From NCBI RefSeq assembly GCF_003667445.1, contig NZ_RCTF01000004.1:124001-188000 (forward strand): a stretch of 64,000 bases of DNA, read 5' to 3'. Below are positions 55,067 through 64,000 of the stretch, one piece after another. A model generated the notes under the pieces. The model did not search any database. It had not been told where the DNA came from and was given only the letters and a program-made list of their open reading frames with translations. The position numbers and the translations under genes are program-made. Numbering within the stretch: position 1 is the stretch's first letter; every line of letters begins with the position of its first letter. The DNA is from Xanthobacter tagetidis. GTDB lineage: Bacteria; Pseudomonadota; Alphaproteobacteria; Rhizobiales; Xanthobacteraceae.

Positions 55067-56572
55067 TCAGCCCTCCAGGACGAGGCGCTTGAGAATCTCG
55101 ATCTCGTCCGCCAGTGCGCGGTCGGTCGCGACCAGCCCATCGATCTTGCGCACGGCGTGAAGAACGGTAGTATGGTCCCTACCGCCGAAGCGTCGACCGA
55201 TCTCCGGCAGGGAGCGCAGGGTCAGCACCTTGGCGAGATACATGGCGATCTGGCGCGGCTTCACCACGTTGGCGGTGCGGCGCTGGGAGAGGAGGTCCGC
55301 GCGCGACACGTTGTAGTGCTTGGCCACGATGCGCAGGATGTCGTCGATCCGCACCCGCTTGGGGTCGGAGGGGCGCACCAGGTCCTTTACCGCGTTCTCG
55401 GCCATCTCCAGCGTCACCGGCTCGCCGGTGAGCTGGTTGAAGGCGAGCAGCTTGTTCAGCGCGCCGTCGAGGTCGCGGCCGCTCTGCCCCACGGAGCGGG
55501 CGAGGAATTCGAGCACGGGCGCCGGCACCGTGAAGCCGCGGTGCTGCTCGGCGAGCGTCTGGTAGCGCGCCTTGAGGATCTGGTGGCGCAGGTCCTCCTC
55601 CAGCGGGGCGAGCTCCACCACGAGGCCGCCGGCGAGGCGCGAGCGGACGCGCTCGTCGAGATGCTCCAGTTCGCCGGGCGGGCAGTCGGCAGCCACCATC
55701 ACCTGCCGCCCGCCATCGAGCAGCGCGTTGAGTGTGTGGCAGAATTCCTGCTGCAGGTTGTTGCCCTTCAGGAACTGGAGGTCGTCGATCACCAGCGTGT
55801 CGATGGTGCGCAGCGTGTCCTTGAAGGCGATCGCCGAGTGCGCCTTCAGCGCGGCGACGAAGCCGTACATGAAGCGCTCGGCGGTCAGATAGGTGGTGCG
55901 GCGACCGTTCTGTACGCCGGCCCAGGCCACTGCCTGCAAGAGGTGGGTCTTGCCGAGCCCGACCGCCGCATGGAGATAGAGCGGGTTGAACACCGGGCTC
56001 GCGCCGCTGGCGGCGTCCGCCACCTGGCGCGCGGCGGCATGGGCGAGCGAGTTGGACTTGCCGACCACGAAGGTCTCGAAGGTGAGGCGCGGGTCGAGCG
56101 GCGAGCCGGCGGCCACGTCGCGCGCGGCGAGGCTCGCCGCGGCGGCAGCCGGCATCGACGCGGACGCCGCGGCGCGCGGCTCCGCGGTGCGCTCGCTCAC
56201 CGCCTCGCGGGGCTCGGTGGCCTTGAGCGGAATGGTGCGGTTCACCGCGCTGCGCACGGCGAGGTCGATGCGGCGCGCAACGCCGCTCTCCTCGGCCCAC
56301 AGGTCGGTGATCCGCGGCAGGAAGTTCTCCTGGATCCAGGACTTCAGGAAGCGCGTGGGGACGGAGAGCTGGACCAGGTCGCTTTTCAGCGCCTCCAGTT
56401 CCATGCGAACGAACCAGCTGGTGTATTTCTCCTCGCCATATTCCTCATGCAGGCGCTGGCGCACGCGCTCCCACTGGCTGGCGCCCGCATCCACTCCCAC
56501 CGCATCGGCGAGGCCGGGTCGGAAGGGGCGTTTGCCAGGCTCGGATCCATCGGAATTGTGCGACTTGAACAT
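55067..56572 (-). CDS. dnaA: Chromosomal replication initiator protein DnaA
   Basis: A 501-aa initiator. Domain I is about 30-95 ([29 protein letters not shown]). An Ala-rich variable linker covers about 120-155. The AAA+ domain starts at [17 protein letters not shown] with Walker [14 protein letters not shown] (about 202-214) and Walker [13 protein letters not shown]. The C-terminal HTH that reads DnaA boxes has [19 protein letters not shown]. It starts at 56572 and reads away from rpsT, with dnaN and recF following. The protein is normal in length and motifs. Confidence 0.97.
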   Translation of the reverse strand: MFKSHNSDGSEPGKRPFRPGLADAVGVDAGASQWERVRQRLHEEYGEEKYTSWFVRMELEALKSDLVQLSVPTRFLKSWIQENFLPRITDLWAEESGVARRIDLAVRSAVNRTIPLKATEPREAVSERTAEPRAAASASMPAAAAASLAARDVAAGSPLDPRLTFETFVVGKSNSLAHAAARQVADAASGASPVFNPLYLHAAVGLGKTHLLQAVAWAGVQNGRRTTYLTAERFMYGFVAALKAHSAIAFKDTLRTIDTLVIDDLQFLKGNNLQQEFCHTLNALLDGGRQVMVAADCPPGELEHLDERVRSRLAGGLVVELAPLEEDLRHQILKARYQTLAEQHRGFTVPAPVLEFLARSVGQSGRDLDGALNKLLAFNQLTGEPVTLEMAENAVKDLVRPSDPKRVRIDDILRIVAKHYNVSRADLLSQRRTANVVKPRQIAMYLAKVLTLRSLPEIGRRFGGRDHTTVLHAVRKIDGLVATDRALADEIEILKRLVLEG

Positions 56573-57600
56573 AGAGGTCCCGGCCGCGGGTCATGCGGCT
56601 CCCTGGTTGAGACGAGACGGCTGGTCGCGCCCGGAAGCGGGCTGCGCAGCCATCGCGCGAAGGTTGGCGTGTGGGAGGCTGGGCGCCCGTCCGGCGCCGT
56701 CGGTGTCAGCGCGGCATCATGCGCCCATCGGCGATCCCGACGGCGGCCCGGCTTCGGCCTTGACCATCTGACGGGATCGAATGGCGGGAGGAACCAGGCA
56801 CGCAAACGGCTTGAGGGAAGCGAAGGGTGCCACGCCTTGTGCCATTCCGTTGCCTAAAGTCATAGCCGCCCCATCCGCCGCATGCGCACGCGCGATGCGG
56901 ACCATTAGAATTTCAAGAGTTTTTATGTTCTTTGGTTGCTCTAGAAGAAAACTACACGTTCATTCTGAGCAATACTTTGATCAAAGACAGACACCTGGAG
57001 TGGAAGGGCACGCCGCACGCCGGGGAAATATCAATGTAATAGAACATGATACACCCCTCCTCTTCCACGAAGAGCGTGAAAACTTTTGGCCTGTCGGTGA
57101 ACACCCGGTGTCGCTCCGGGAGTGAGGTCGAACATACACAGGCCCTGTTGGGGGTGCAACGCCTTTCCCCGCCGCACGGGATAACGGGCACAAGCGTCGC
57201 AGGGTGCCCGGGCGTTCCGGGCCTTCAATCAGCCGGCAAACCTCTGTGCCAGCAACGAGATTCGAGGCGGATACGCGCGCGGCACGCAATGAGGGGCGTC
57301 GCAGGCCGCTGGCAAGATGATACAGCCAATAAAAATAGCCCCCGGCCGCTCCGCGCGCTTGGCCCATAAGTGGTTCAGCGCCCAATTCTTTTCCTGATCG
57401 GTCTGCGACGGACGTATGACGGCGAAAACTGACCCGACTCGGCGGCGGGGATTGACGTGCGGACCCGATCGCCGTAGGGGCCGCCGCGAATCATTCCACC
57501 CCCTCGGACAGATCCCGCGAGCGCACGCAAAGAAAAAGGCCCGACAGGTCGGGCCTTTTTCCGTAAGACAGAAATGTTGTCTTATCTATTTACTTACCGC
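56573..57600. other. 1-kb non-coding AT-richer region between dnaA and rpsT
   Basis: No convincing gene; small frames here lack recognisable domains or ribosome sites. Counting by eye, 56881-57000 has 51 G/C of 120 bases, and 57001-57120 has 67 of 120, against roughly 70 percent in the flanking genes. GANTC methylation-type sites occur at 57258, 57433 and 57488. No good DnaA boxes were found. It must hold the dnaA promoter and ends in the rpsT terminator. Confidence 0.6.
57533..57560. terminator. Bidirectional rho-independent terminator of rpsT
   Basis: Perfect inverted repeat AAAAAGGCCCGAC (57533-57545), AG, GTCGGGCCTTTTT (57548-57560). On the minus strand it follows the rpsT stop by about 40 bases. 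Confidence 0.92.
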
Positions 57601-57867
57601 TCACGCGGAAAGCTTGCGCACCCGGGCCGCGAGGCGCGACACCTTGCGGGAGGCGGTGTTCTTGTGGATCACGCCCTTGGTCACGGCGCGCATCAGCTCC
57701 GGCTGGGCGGCCTGGAACGCGGCCTGCGCCTGGGTGGCGTCACCGGCGGCGAGGGCATCCTCCAGCTTGCGCAGGAAGGTGCGGACGCGCGAACGGCGCG
57801 AGCGGTTCACTTCGGTGCGGCGCTCGATCTTGCGGGCCGCTTTCTTGGCGGAAGGCGTATTGGCCAT
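57601..57867 (-). CDS. rpsT: 30S ribosomal protein S20
   Basis: An 88-aa basic helical protein that binds 16S rRNA early in 30S assembly. It has the usual start [36 protein letters not shown] and end [25 protein letters not shown] at 57865-57867 is standard; the frame upstream to 58008 is not conserved sequence. It precedes dnaA on the same strand, as in many Rhizobiales, but 1 kb and a terminator separate them. Confidence 0.97.
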   Translation of the reverse strand: MANTPSAKKAARKIERRTEVNRSRRSRVRTFLRKLEDALAAGDATQAQAAFQAAQPELMRAVTKGVIHKNTASRKVSRLAARVRKLSA

Positions 57868-58207
57868 CGGCCATCCTTGTCGTTTCGCGCAAATGGCGGT
57901 GCGAGCCCTTGCAGCTCTGGTGCCCTGCGCTGGAATGGGTGAACACGCGGGCAGCGTTGGCCGCCAGCGAAGTGCCGGGCTTATAGGAGGGAAGCGGCGC
58001 GCCGTCAATACGGATGGCCGCGAACCGCCGCGTTTCCCCAGCCCGGCCGGCCTGGGGCCGCGGCACCTGTCTCTCTATATATACATGCGGGGTTCCGGCG
58101 ACCGGCCGCGCGACCACCTGGACGCTTTACGGCCAAGGGCGCATTCGCGTATGTGCTGGGCCGGAATGCGAAGCGGCGGGTGACCCGCTTGAGGCGAGGG
58201 TGATGGC
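57868..58207. other. Promoter region between rpsT and the NDUFA9-like gene
   Basis: 340 bases without a gene seen. TATATATA at 58077-58084 is a possible -10 element, usable in either direction. Confidence 0.4.
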
Positions 58208-59194
58208 ATGAGCGATGTGGCGGTGACCGATCGTCCGGTGAGCGACAGCCTCGTGACGGTATTCGGCGGCTCGGGGTTCCTGGGACGCCACGTGGTGCGC
58301 GTGCTCGCCAAGCGCGGCTACCGGGTGCGAGTCGCGGTGCGCCGGCCCGATCTCGCCGGCTTCCTCCAGCCGCTCGGCTTCGTCGGCCAGATCCAGGTCA
58401 GCCAGGCCAATGTCCGCTTTCCCGACAGCGTCGCCCGCGCGGCGGAGGGCTCGGAGGCGATCGTCAATCTGGTAGGCGTGCTGGCCGAGAGCGGCCGGCA
58501 GAGCTTCGATGCGGTCCACGTGTTCGGCGCCCGCACCATCGCCTCCGCCGCGAAGGCGGTAGGGGCGCCGCTGGTGCACATGTCGGCCATCGGCGCTGAC
58601 GCCGCGTCCCCCTCCGCCTATGGCCGCAGCAAGGCCGAGGGCGAGATGGCCGTGCGCGAGCTGGCGCCCGACGCCGTCGTCATGCGCCCCTCGGTGGTGT
58701 TCGGCCAGGAAGACGAGTTCTTCAACCGCTTCGCCGCCATGGCGCAGTTCTCCCCCGCGCTGCCGCTGATCGGCGGCGGTGCGACGAAATTCCAGCCCGT
58801 GTTCGTCGGCGACCTCGCCCAGGCGGTGCTCGCGGCGGTGGATGGCAAGGCCAAGGCCGGCGCCACCTATGAGTTGGGCGGGCCGGAGGTGCGCACCTTC
58901 CGGGAACTGATGGAGCTGATGCTGCACGAGATCGCCGCCAAGCGGCTGCTGATCGACCTGCCCTTCGGCCTCGCCCATTTCATGGCCTACCTCACCGACT
59001 GGGCGCCCGGCGCGCCGCTCACCCGCGACCAGGTGGCGATGCTGCGCGCCGACAACGTGGTGAGCGAGGCCGCGGCGAAGGCGGGCTTCACGCTGGAAGG
59101 CCTCGGCGTCGCCCCATCGGCCCTCGCCACCATCCTGCCGACCTATCTCTGGCGCTTCCGCAAGGGAGGACAGTTCACCCGCCTCGCCACCTGA
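58208..59194 (+). CDS. NDUFA9-like NAD(P)-binding protein
   Basis: A 328-aa atypical short-chain dehydrogenase of the complex I NDUFA9 subunit group. The Rossmann motif is VTVFGGSGFLGRHVVRVLAKRGY (16-38), then VRRPDL, IVNLVGVLAESGRQSFDAVH and a YxxxK-like AYGRSKAEGE. The C-terminal part (PLIGGGATKFQPVFVGDLAQAV, LTRDQVAMLRADNVV) is typical of the group. In alphaproteobacteria these proteins are associated with, or related to, respiratory complex I; a stand-alone reductase role is the alternative. Confidence 0.88.
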   Translation: MSDVAVTDRPVSDSLVTVFGGSGFLGRHVVRVLAKRGYRVRVAVRRPDLAGFLQPLGFVGQIQVSQANVRFPDSVARAAEGSEAIVNLVGVLAESGRQSFDAVHVFGARTIASAAKAVGAPLVHMSAIGADAASPSAYGRSKAEGEMAVRELAPDAVVMRPSVVFGQEDEFFNRFAAMAQFSPALPLIGGGATKFQPVFVGDLAQAVLAAVDGKAKAGATYELGGPEVRTFRELMELMLHEIAAKRLLIDLPFGLAHFMAYLTDWAPGAPLTRDQVAMLRADNVVSEAAAKAGFTLEGLGVAPSALATILPTYLWRFRKGGQFTRLAT

Positions 59195-59248
59195 GGGGGC
59201 GCCGGCGCGGCGTCCCGACGGCCCGCGCCTCAACGTTTCGGAAGACCC

Positions 59249-59946
59249 ATGGGCATCGAGATCAAGATCTGCGGCCTCCGGACTGCCCCCACGCTGGAGG
59301 CGGCGCTGGCGGTGGGCGCCGATCTCGTGGGCTTCGTGCATTTCCCGAAGAGCCCGCGCCACCTGTCGATCGCCGCGCTGCCCGCCCTGTCCGCGCAGGT
59401 CGCCGGCCGGGCGCTCAAGGTGGCGCTCACGGTGGATGCGGACGACGCGACGCTCGCCGCCCTCGTCGCCGCGCTCGATCCCGATATCCTCCAGCTTCAC
59501 GGCACCGAGAGCCCGGCGCGGGTCGCCGCCATCCGCGCCGCCTTCGGCCGGCCGGTGATGAAGGCGCTGCCGGTCGCCCGGCGCGAGGACCTCGCCGTAG
59601 TGCCGGCCTTCGCGGCCGTCGCCGACCGCCTGCTGTTCGATGCCAAGCCCGCCCCGGACGACGTGCTGCCAGGCGGCAATGGGCGGCCTTTCGACTGGCG
59701 GTTGCTCGCCGGCCTTGACGTTTCCCGTCCCGCCATGCTTTCCGGAGGGCTCGACGCGGCGAATGTGGCCGACGCCCTTTCGGTGGCGCGGGTCGATGGC
59801 GTGGACGTCTCCTCGGGCGTCGAGGATGCTCCGGGCGTCAAGTCGCCGGACAAGATCCGCGCCTTCGTGGCGGCGGCGCGCAGCGCAGCCGCGGCGAGGG
59901 ACGCTGCCGCAGCAAAACCGTATCCTCTTGATAAAGCCGAGGTTTC

Positions 59947-59950
<4 letters not shown>
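59249..59950 (+). CDS. trpF: Phosphoribosylanthranilate isomerase
   Basis: A 233-aa TIM barrel that converts phosphoribosylanthranilate to CdRP in tryptophan synthesis. The catalytic cysteine is Cys8 in IKICGLRTA, and the catalytic Asp is in [14 protein letters not shown] or the equivalent strand. The phosphate site is [15 protein letters not shown]...[19 protein letters not shown]. Its stop overlaps the trpB GTG by 4 bases. Confidence 0.95.
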
Positions 59951-61184
<1,234 letters not shown>

Positions 61185-61188
<4 letters not shown>

Positions 61189-61526
61189 GGCAGAAGCTGC
61201 GCTTTGCGTCCGCCATTCCGACCCTCGCCATGGCCGCCTTCGCCGGGGGCGCGGCCGCCGATCCCGCCGGCCTCATCCTGACCACCGACAAGGTGCGCTC
61301 GGACGGCGGCGGCGCGTTCATCTCGGTCGCGGTGAAGAACAATTCCACCCAGGTGATCGACCAGATCGTCGTCACCTGCACGTTCAAGAACGGCGGCAAG
61401 GCGGTGGGCACCTCCTCCACCACCCTGTTCTCGACCGTTCCCGGCGTCACCGGCCAGGACCAGGTGCGCCTGTTCGGTGCGAACGCCACGGCGGCGGACT
61501 GCGCCATCACCAGCCCGAAGTCCTGA
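61185..61526 (+). CDS. Small secreted hypothetical protein between trpB and trpA
   Basis: A 113-aa protein, family not assigned. The signal peptide is [25 protein letters not shown], cleaved near 25. The mature part of about 88 aa has two cysteines ([16 protein letters not shown]), probably one disulfide. It has an alternating pattern typical of an Ig-like beta domain ([39 protein letters not shown]). It overlaps trpB by 4 bases and lies 106 bases before trpA. There is no visible link to tryptophan synthesis. Confidence 0.8.
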
Positions 61527-61632
61527 CGGCATTCCGACCGCGCGCCGCTCCCGCGGCGCGCTGCCCCTGTCCCGGCGCCGTCGCGGCGCCTGCCTGCCTT
61601 GCGGCAGGCCAACAAAAATCCGGCGACCTTCC

Positions 61633-62478
61633 ATGACCAGCCCGACCACGAGCCCGACCCGTATCGACGACCGCTTCCAGGCCCTCGCGAAGGAGGGACG
61701 GCCCGGCCTCGTCACCTTCATCACCGCTGGCGATCCGGACGGGGCGACCTCGCTCGCTATCCTCAAGGCCCTGCCCGGCGCGGGTGCGGACGTGATCGAG
61801 CTGGGCGTGCCCTTCACCGACCCCATGGCGGACGGCCCGGCGATCCAGGCCGCCGGCCTGCGCGCGCTTCGTGCCGGCCAGACGCTCGCCAAGACGCTCG
61901 GCATGGTGAAGGCCTTCCGGGAAGGTGACGCCACAACGCCGATCGTCCTGATGGGCTATTTCAACCCGATCTACGTCTACGGCGTCGACCGCTTCCTGGC
62001 GGACGCCAAGGCGGCGGGCGTGGACGGCCTGATCGTCGTCGACCTGCCGCCGGAAGAGGACGACGAGCTGTGCCTGCCGGCGCTCGCCGCCGGCATCGAC
62101 TTCATCCGGCTCGCCACCCCGACCACCGACGACAGGCGCCTGCCGGCCGTGCTGAAGCACACGGCGGGCTTCGTCTATTATGTCTCCATCACCGGCATCA
62201 CCGGCTCGGCGACCCCCGACGCCGATGCGGTCGGCACCGCGGTGAAGCGCATCAAGGGGCACACCGCGCTGCCGGTGGCCGTGGGCTTCGGCGTGAAGAC
62301 GCCCGAGCAGGCGGCCGCCATCGCCAAGGGCGCGGACGCCGTGGTGGTGGGCTCGGCGCTGGTGGAGACGGTGCGCGCCAGCCTCGATTCCCACGGCAAG
62401 GCGACCGCCGAGACCGTGCCCGCCGTGGAGCAGCTCGCCCGCGCGCTCGCCGATGCAGTGCGCGCCGTGCGGCGCTGA
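61633..62478 (+). CDS. trpA: Tryptophan synthase alpha chain
   Basis: A 281-aa TIM barrel that cleaves indole-3-glycerol phosphate and passes indole to TrpB. The catalytic Glu and Asp lie in [26 protein letters not shown]; the phosphate site is in [34 protein letters not shown] 61633 is chosen over the open upstream frame (from 61477), which is shadow of the secreted-protein gene and spacer. Confidence 0.96.
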   Translation: MTSPTTSPTRIDDRFQALAKEGRPGLVTFITAGDPDGATSLAILKALPGAGADVIELGVPFTDPMADGPAIQAAGLRALRAGQTLAKTLGMVKAFREGDATTPIVLMGYFNPIYVYGVDRFLADAKAAGVDGLIVVDLPPEEDDELCLPALAAGIDFIRLATPTTDDRRLPAVLKHTAGFVYYVSITGITGSATPDADAVGTAVKRIKGHTALPVAVGFGVKTPEQAAAIAKGADAVVVGSALVETVRASLDSHGKATAETVPAVEQLARALADAVRAVRR

Positions 62479-62586
62479 ACGGCGCCGGGCGGCACCCACG
62501 CCGCACTTTCGCCGCGCTCGGCTTGCCTTTAGAGGTGTGCCGTGGCACGCCGCGCTGCAACACGCCGCCGCGCTGATCCGCCGGAG

Positions 62587-63513
62587 ATGCCCGTGAACTG
62601 GATTTCCAACGTCGTCCGCCCGAAGATTCGCGACTTCCTGGCGCGGCGCGAGGTTCCCGAGAACCTCTGGGTGAAGTGCCCGGAAACCGGGCAGATGGTG
62701 TTCCACAAGGACCTGGAGACGAACCAGTTCGTCATCCCCGGCTCCGGCTATCACATGCGCATGGACGCGGTGACGCGGCTGAAGAACACCTTCGACGACG
62801 GCGCCTATGAGGAGGTCGCCCTCCCCGACGTGGCGATCGACCCGCTGAAGTTCCGCGACGAGCGCCGCTACGTGGACCGGCTGAAGGACGCGCGCGCCAA
62901 GACCTCCTACCAGGACGCGGTGAAGGTCGCGACCGGGATGCTGGAGGAGCTGCCGGTCACGATCGCGGTGCAGGACTTCGGCTTCATGGGCGGCTCGCTC
63001 GGCATGGCCGCCGGCGAGGCGGTGGTGACCGGCCTCCAGACCGCGGCGCAGAAGGGCACGCCCTTCATCATGTTCGCCGCCTCTGGCGGGGCGCGCATGC
63101 AGGAGGGCATCCTCTCGCTCATGCAATTGCCGCGCACCACGGTGGCGATCCAGGAACTGCGCGAGGCGAAGAAGCCCTACATCGTCGTGCTCACCAATCC
63201 CACCACGGGCGGCGTCACCGCCTCCTACGCCATGCTGGGCGACATCCAGATCGCCGAGCCGGGCGCGCTGGTGGGCTTCGCCGGCCCGCGCGTGATCGAG
63301 CAGACCATCCGCGAGAAGCTGCCCGAGGGCTTCCAGCGGGCCGAATACCTGCACGCCCACGGCATGATCGACCTCGTGGTGCACCGCCACCAGATGCGCG
63401 AGACGCTGGGCCGCCTGTGCCGGCTGCTCATGCGCGCCCCGGCGCTGCCGCCCAAGGCGCGCCTGCCGCGCCCGTCCGCTCCGGAGGCCGCGCCGCCCGC
63501 TTCCGCGGCCTGA
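62587..63513 (+). CDS. accD: Acetyl-CoA carboxylase carboxyltransferase beta subunit
   Basis: A 308-aa beta subunit that transfers carboxylate from biotin to acetyl-CoA, first step of fatty acid synthesis. The crotonase-like core is clear: [73 protein letters not shown]. In E. coli the N-terminal zinc ribbon has four cysteines; here [30 protein letters not shown] keeps only the first, as in other rhizobial AccD as I know them. ATG 62587 follows CCGGAG; a GTG at 62593 is the alternative. Confidence 0.95.
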   Translation: MPVNWISNVVRPKIRDFLARREVPENLWVKCPETGQMVFHKDLETNQFVIPGSGYHMRMDAVTRLKNTFDDGAYEEVALPDVAIDPLKFRDERRYVDRLKDARAKTSYQDAVKVATGMLEELPVTIAVQDFGFMGGSLGMAAGEAVVTGLQTAAQKGTPFIMFAASGGARMQEGILSLMQLPRTTVAIQELREAKKPYIVVLTNPTTGGVTASYAMLGDIQIAEPGALVGFAGPRVIEQTIREKLPEGFQRAEYLHAHGMIDLVVHRHQMRETLGRLCRLLMRAPALPPKARLPRPSAPEAAPPASAA

Positions 63514-63553
63514 CGGTCCCCGCCAGCCGCGGGGCCTCGAAAGAAGACGAAGA

Positions 63554-64000
63554 TGGCCCTAGCCCAGCCCATGCGGGCGCCGGATTCCATTTTGGACCGG
63601 CTCTCCGCTCTGCATCCCAAGAAGATCGATTTGTCGCTCGCACGCATGGAGCGGCTGATGGCGGCGCTCGGCCATCCCGAGCGGCGGCTGCCGCCCGCGA
63701 TCCATGTGGCCGGAACCAACGGCAAGGGCTCCACCATCGCTTTCATGCGCGCCATCCTGGAGGCAGCGGGAAAGCGCGTCCACGTCTATACCTCGCCGCA
63801 TCTGGTGCGCTTCAACGAGCGTATCCGCCTCGCCGGGCATCTGGTGGAGGACGCCCCGCTGGCGGAGGCGCTGGAGCGGGCCGAGACGGCGAATGCCGGC
63901 GCGCCCATCACCCTGTTCGAGATCACCACCGCCGCGGCGCTCATCCTCTTCTCCGAGACGCCGGCGGACGTGCTGCTGCTGGAGGTGGGCCTCGGCGGGC
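63554..64000 (+). CDS. folC: Folylpolyglutamate/dihydrofolate synthase, 3' end outside the window
   Basis: The first 149 codons of FolC, open to the window edge. The enzyme adds glutamate to folates, and in bacteria it also makes dihydrofolate. Visible are the P-loop HVAGTNGKGSTIAFM (51-65), the following YTSPHLVRFNERIRL, the Mg-binding ITLFEITTAAALILFSE and VLLLEVGLGG at the edge. ATG 63554 is 40 bases after accD, the usual alphaproteobacterial accD-folC pair. Confidence 0.93.

Noticed and set aside
56781..57385. Small open frames (80-134 aa) on both strands between dnaA and rpsT
   Set aside because: No domain, no signal peptide, no ribosome site, and frames overlap each other on both strands; non-coding is more likely.
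56573..57600. Replication origin assigned to the AT-rich region
   Set aside because: No good DnaA boxes were found in it; kept only as a finding, not called as an origin.
59195..59248. trp leader peptide or T-box before trpF
   Set aside because: Only 54 bases, with no run of Trp codons and no T-box.

Overview
This is high-GC chromosomal DNA, almost entirely coding, with gene content and order typical of an alphaproteobacterium of the order Hyphomicrobiales. Supporting points are the runs uvrC-pgsA-moaD-moaE, trpF-trpB-trpA-accD-folC and recF-dnaN-dnaA-rpsT, an Omp25/31-like porin, an Omp19/Inh-like lipoprotein, and an AccD that has lost most of its zinc ribbon. A sox regulatory/redox block suggests a sulfur-oxidising relative, possibly Xanthobacteraceae; that family-level placement is inference.

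Layout. 0.1-4 kb: metH. 4-9 kb: a small methyltransferase, a frameshifted YeeE/YedE relic, then a thiosulfate-related block soxT-soxR-soxS diverging from soxV-soxW, with no soxXYZABCD behind it. 9-13 kb: glutathione transferase, MBL hydrolase, UDG-family protein, S49 peptidase, metallophosphoesterase. 13-20 kb: a Spy/CpxP-like periplasmic protein behind an OmpR/CpxR-type direct repeat, an MFS transporter behind a perfect FNR/FixK box, a LysR-DoxX divergent pair and a large DUF2339 membrane protein. 20-26 kb: asd, a DMT exporter, LysR, an NMO-family flavoprotein and a porin. 26-30 kb: uvrC (carrying an in-frame palindromic element), pgsA, moaD, moaE. 30-36 kb: an RND efflux pair, then a conserved-looking hypothetical with ppk2. 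36-41 kb: polA, a lipoprotein, an SDR. 41-47 kb: a CDP-alcohol phosphatidyltransferase, then an apparent AI-2E/PerM-hda-ppk1-ppx operon. 47-52 kb: a symporter/sensor-kinase/receiver hybrid and an L,D-transpeptidase. 52-58 kb: recF-dnaN-dnaA and rpsT on the minus strand, with DnaA-box-like sites between dnaA and dnaN. 58-64 kb: an NDUFA9-like protein, trpF, trpB, a small secreted protein, trpA, accD and the start of folC.

How the genes fit together. Three polyphosphate enzymes (PPK2, PPK1, PPX) occur within 12 kb, and PPK1/PPX share an apparent operon with Hda, the regulator of DnaA. The sox block would supply thiosulfate uptake (SoxT), sensing (SoxR) and periplasmic thiol reduction (SoxS, SoxV, SoxW) for a Sox system encoded elsewhere, or is what is left of one. 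Three families of palindromic repeats lie between genes, and one copy lies inside uvrC. No tRNA, rRNA, CRISPR array, insertion sequence or prophage was seen.
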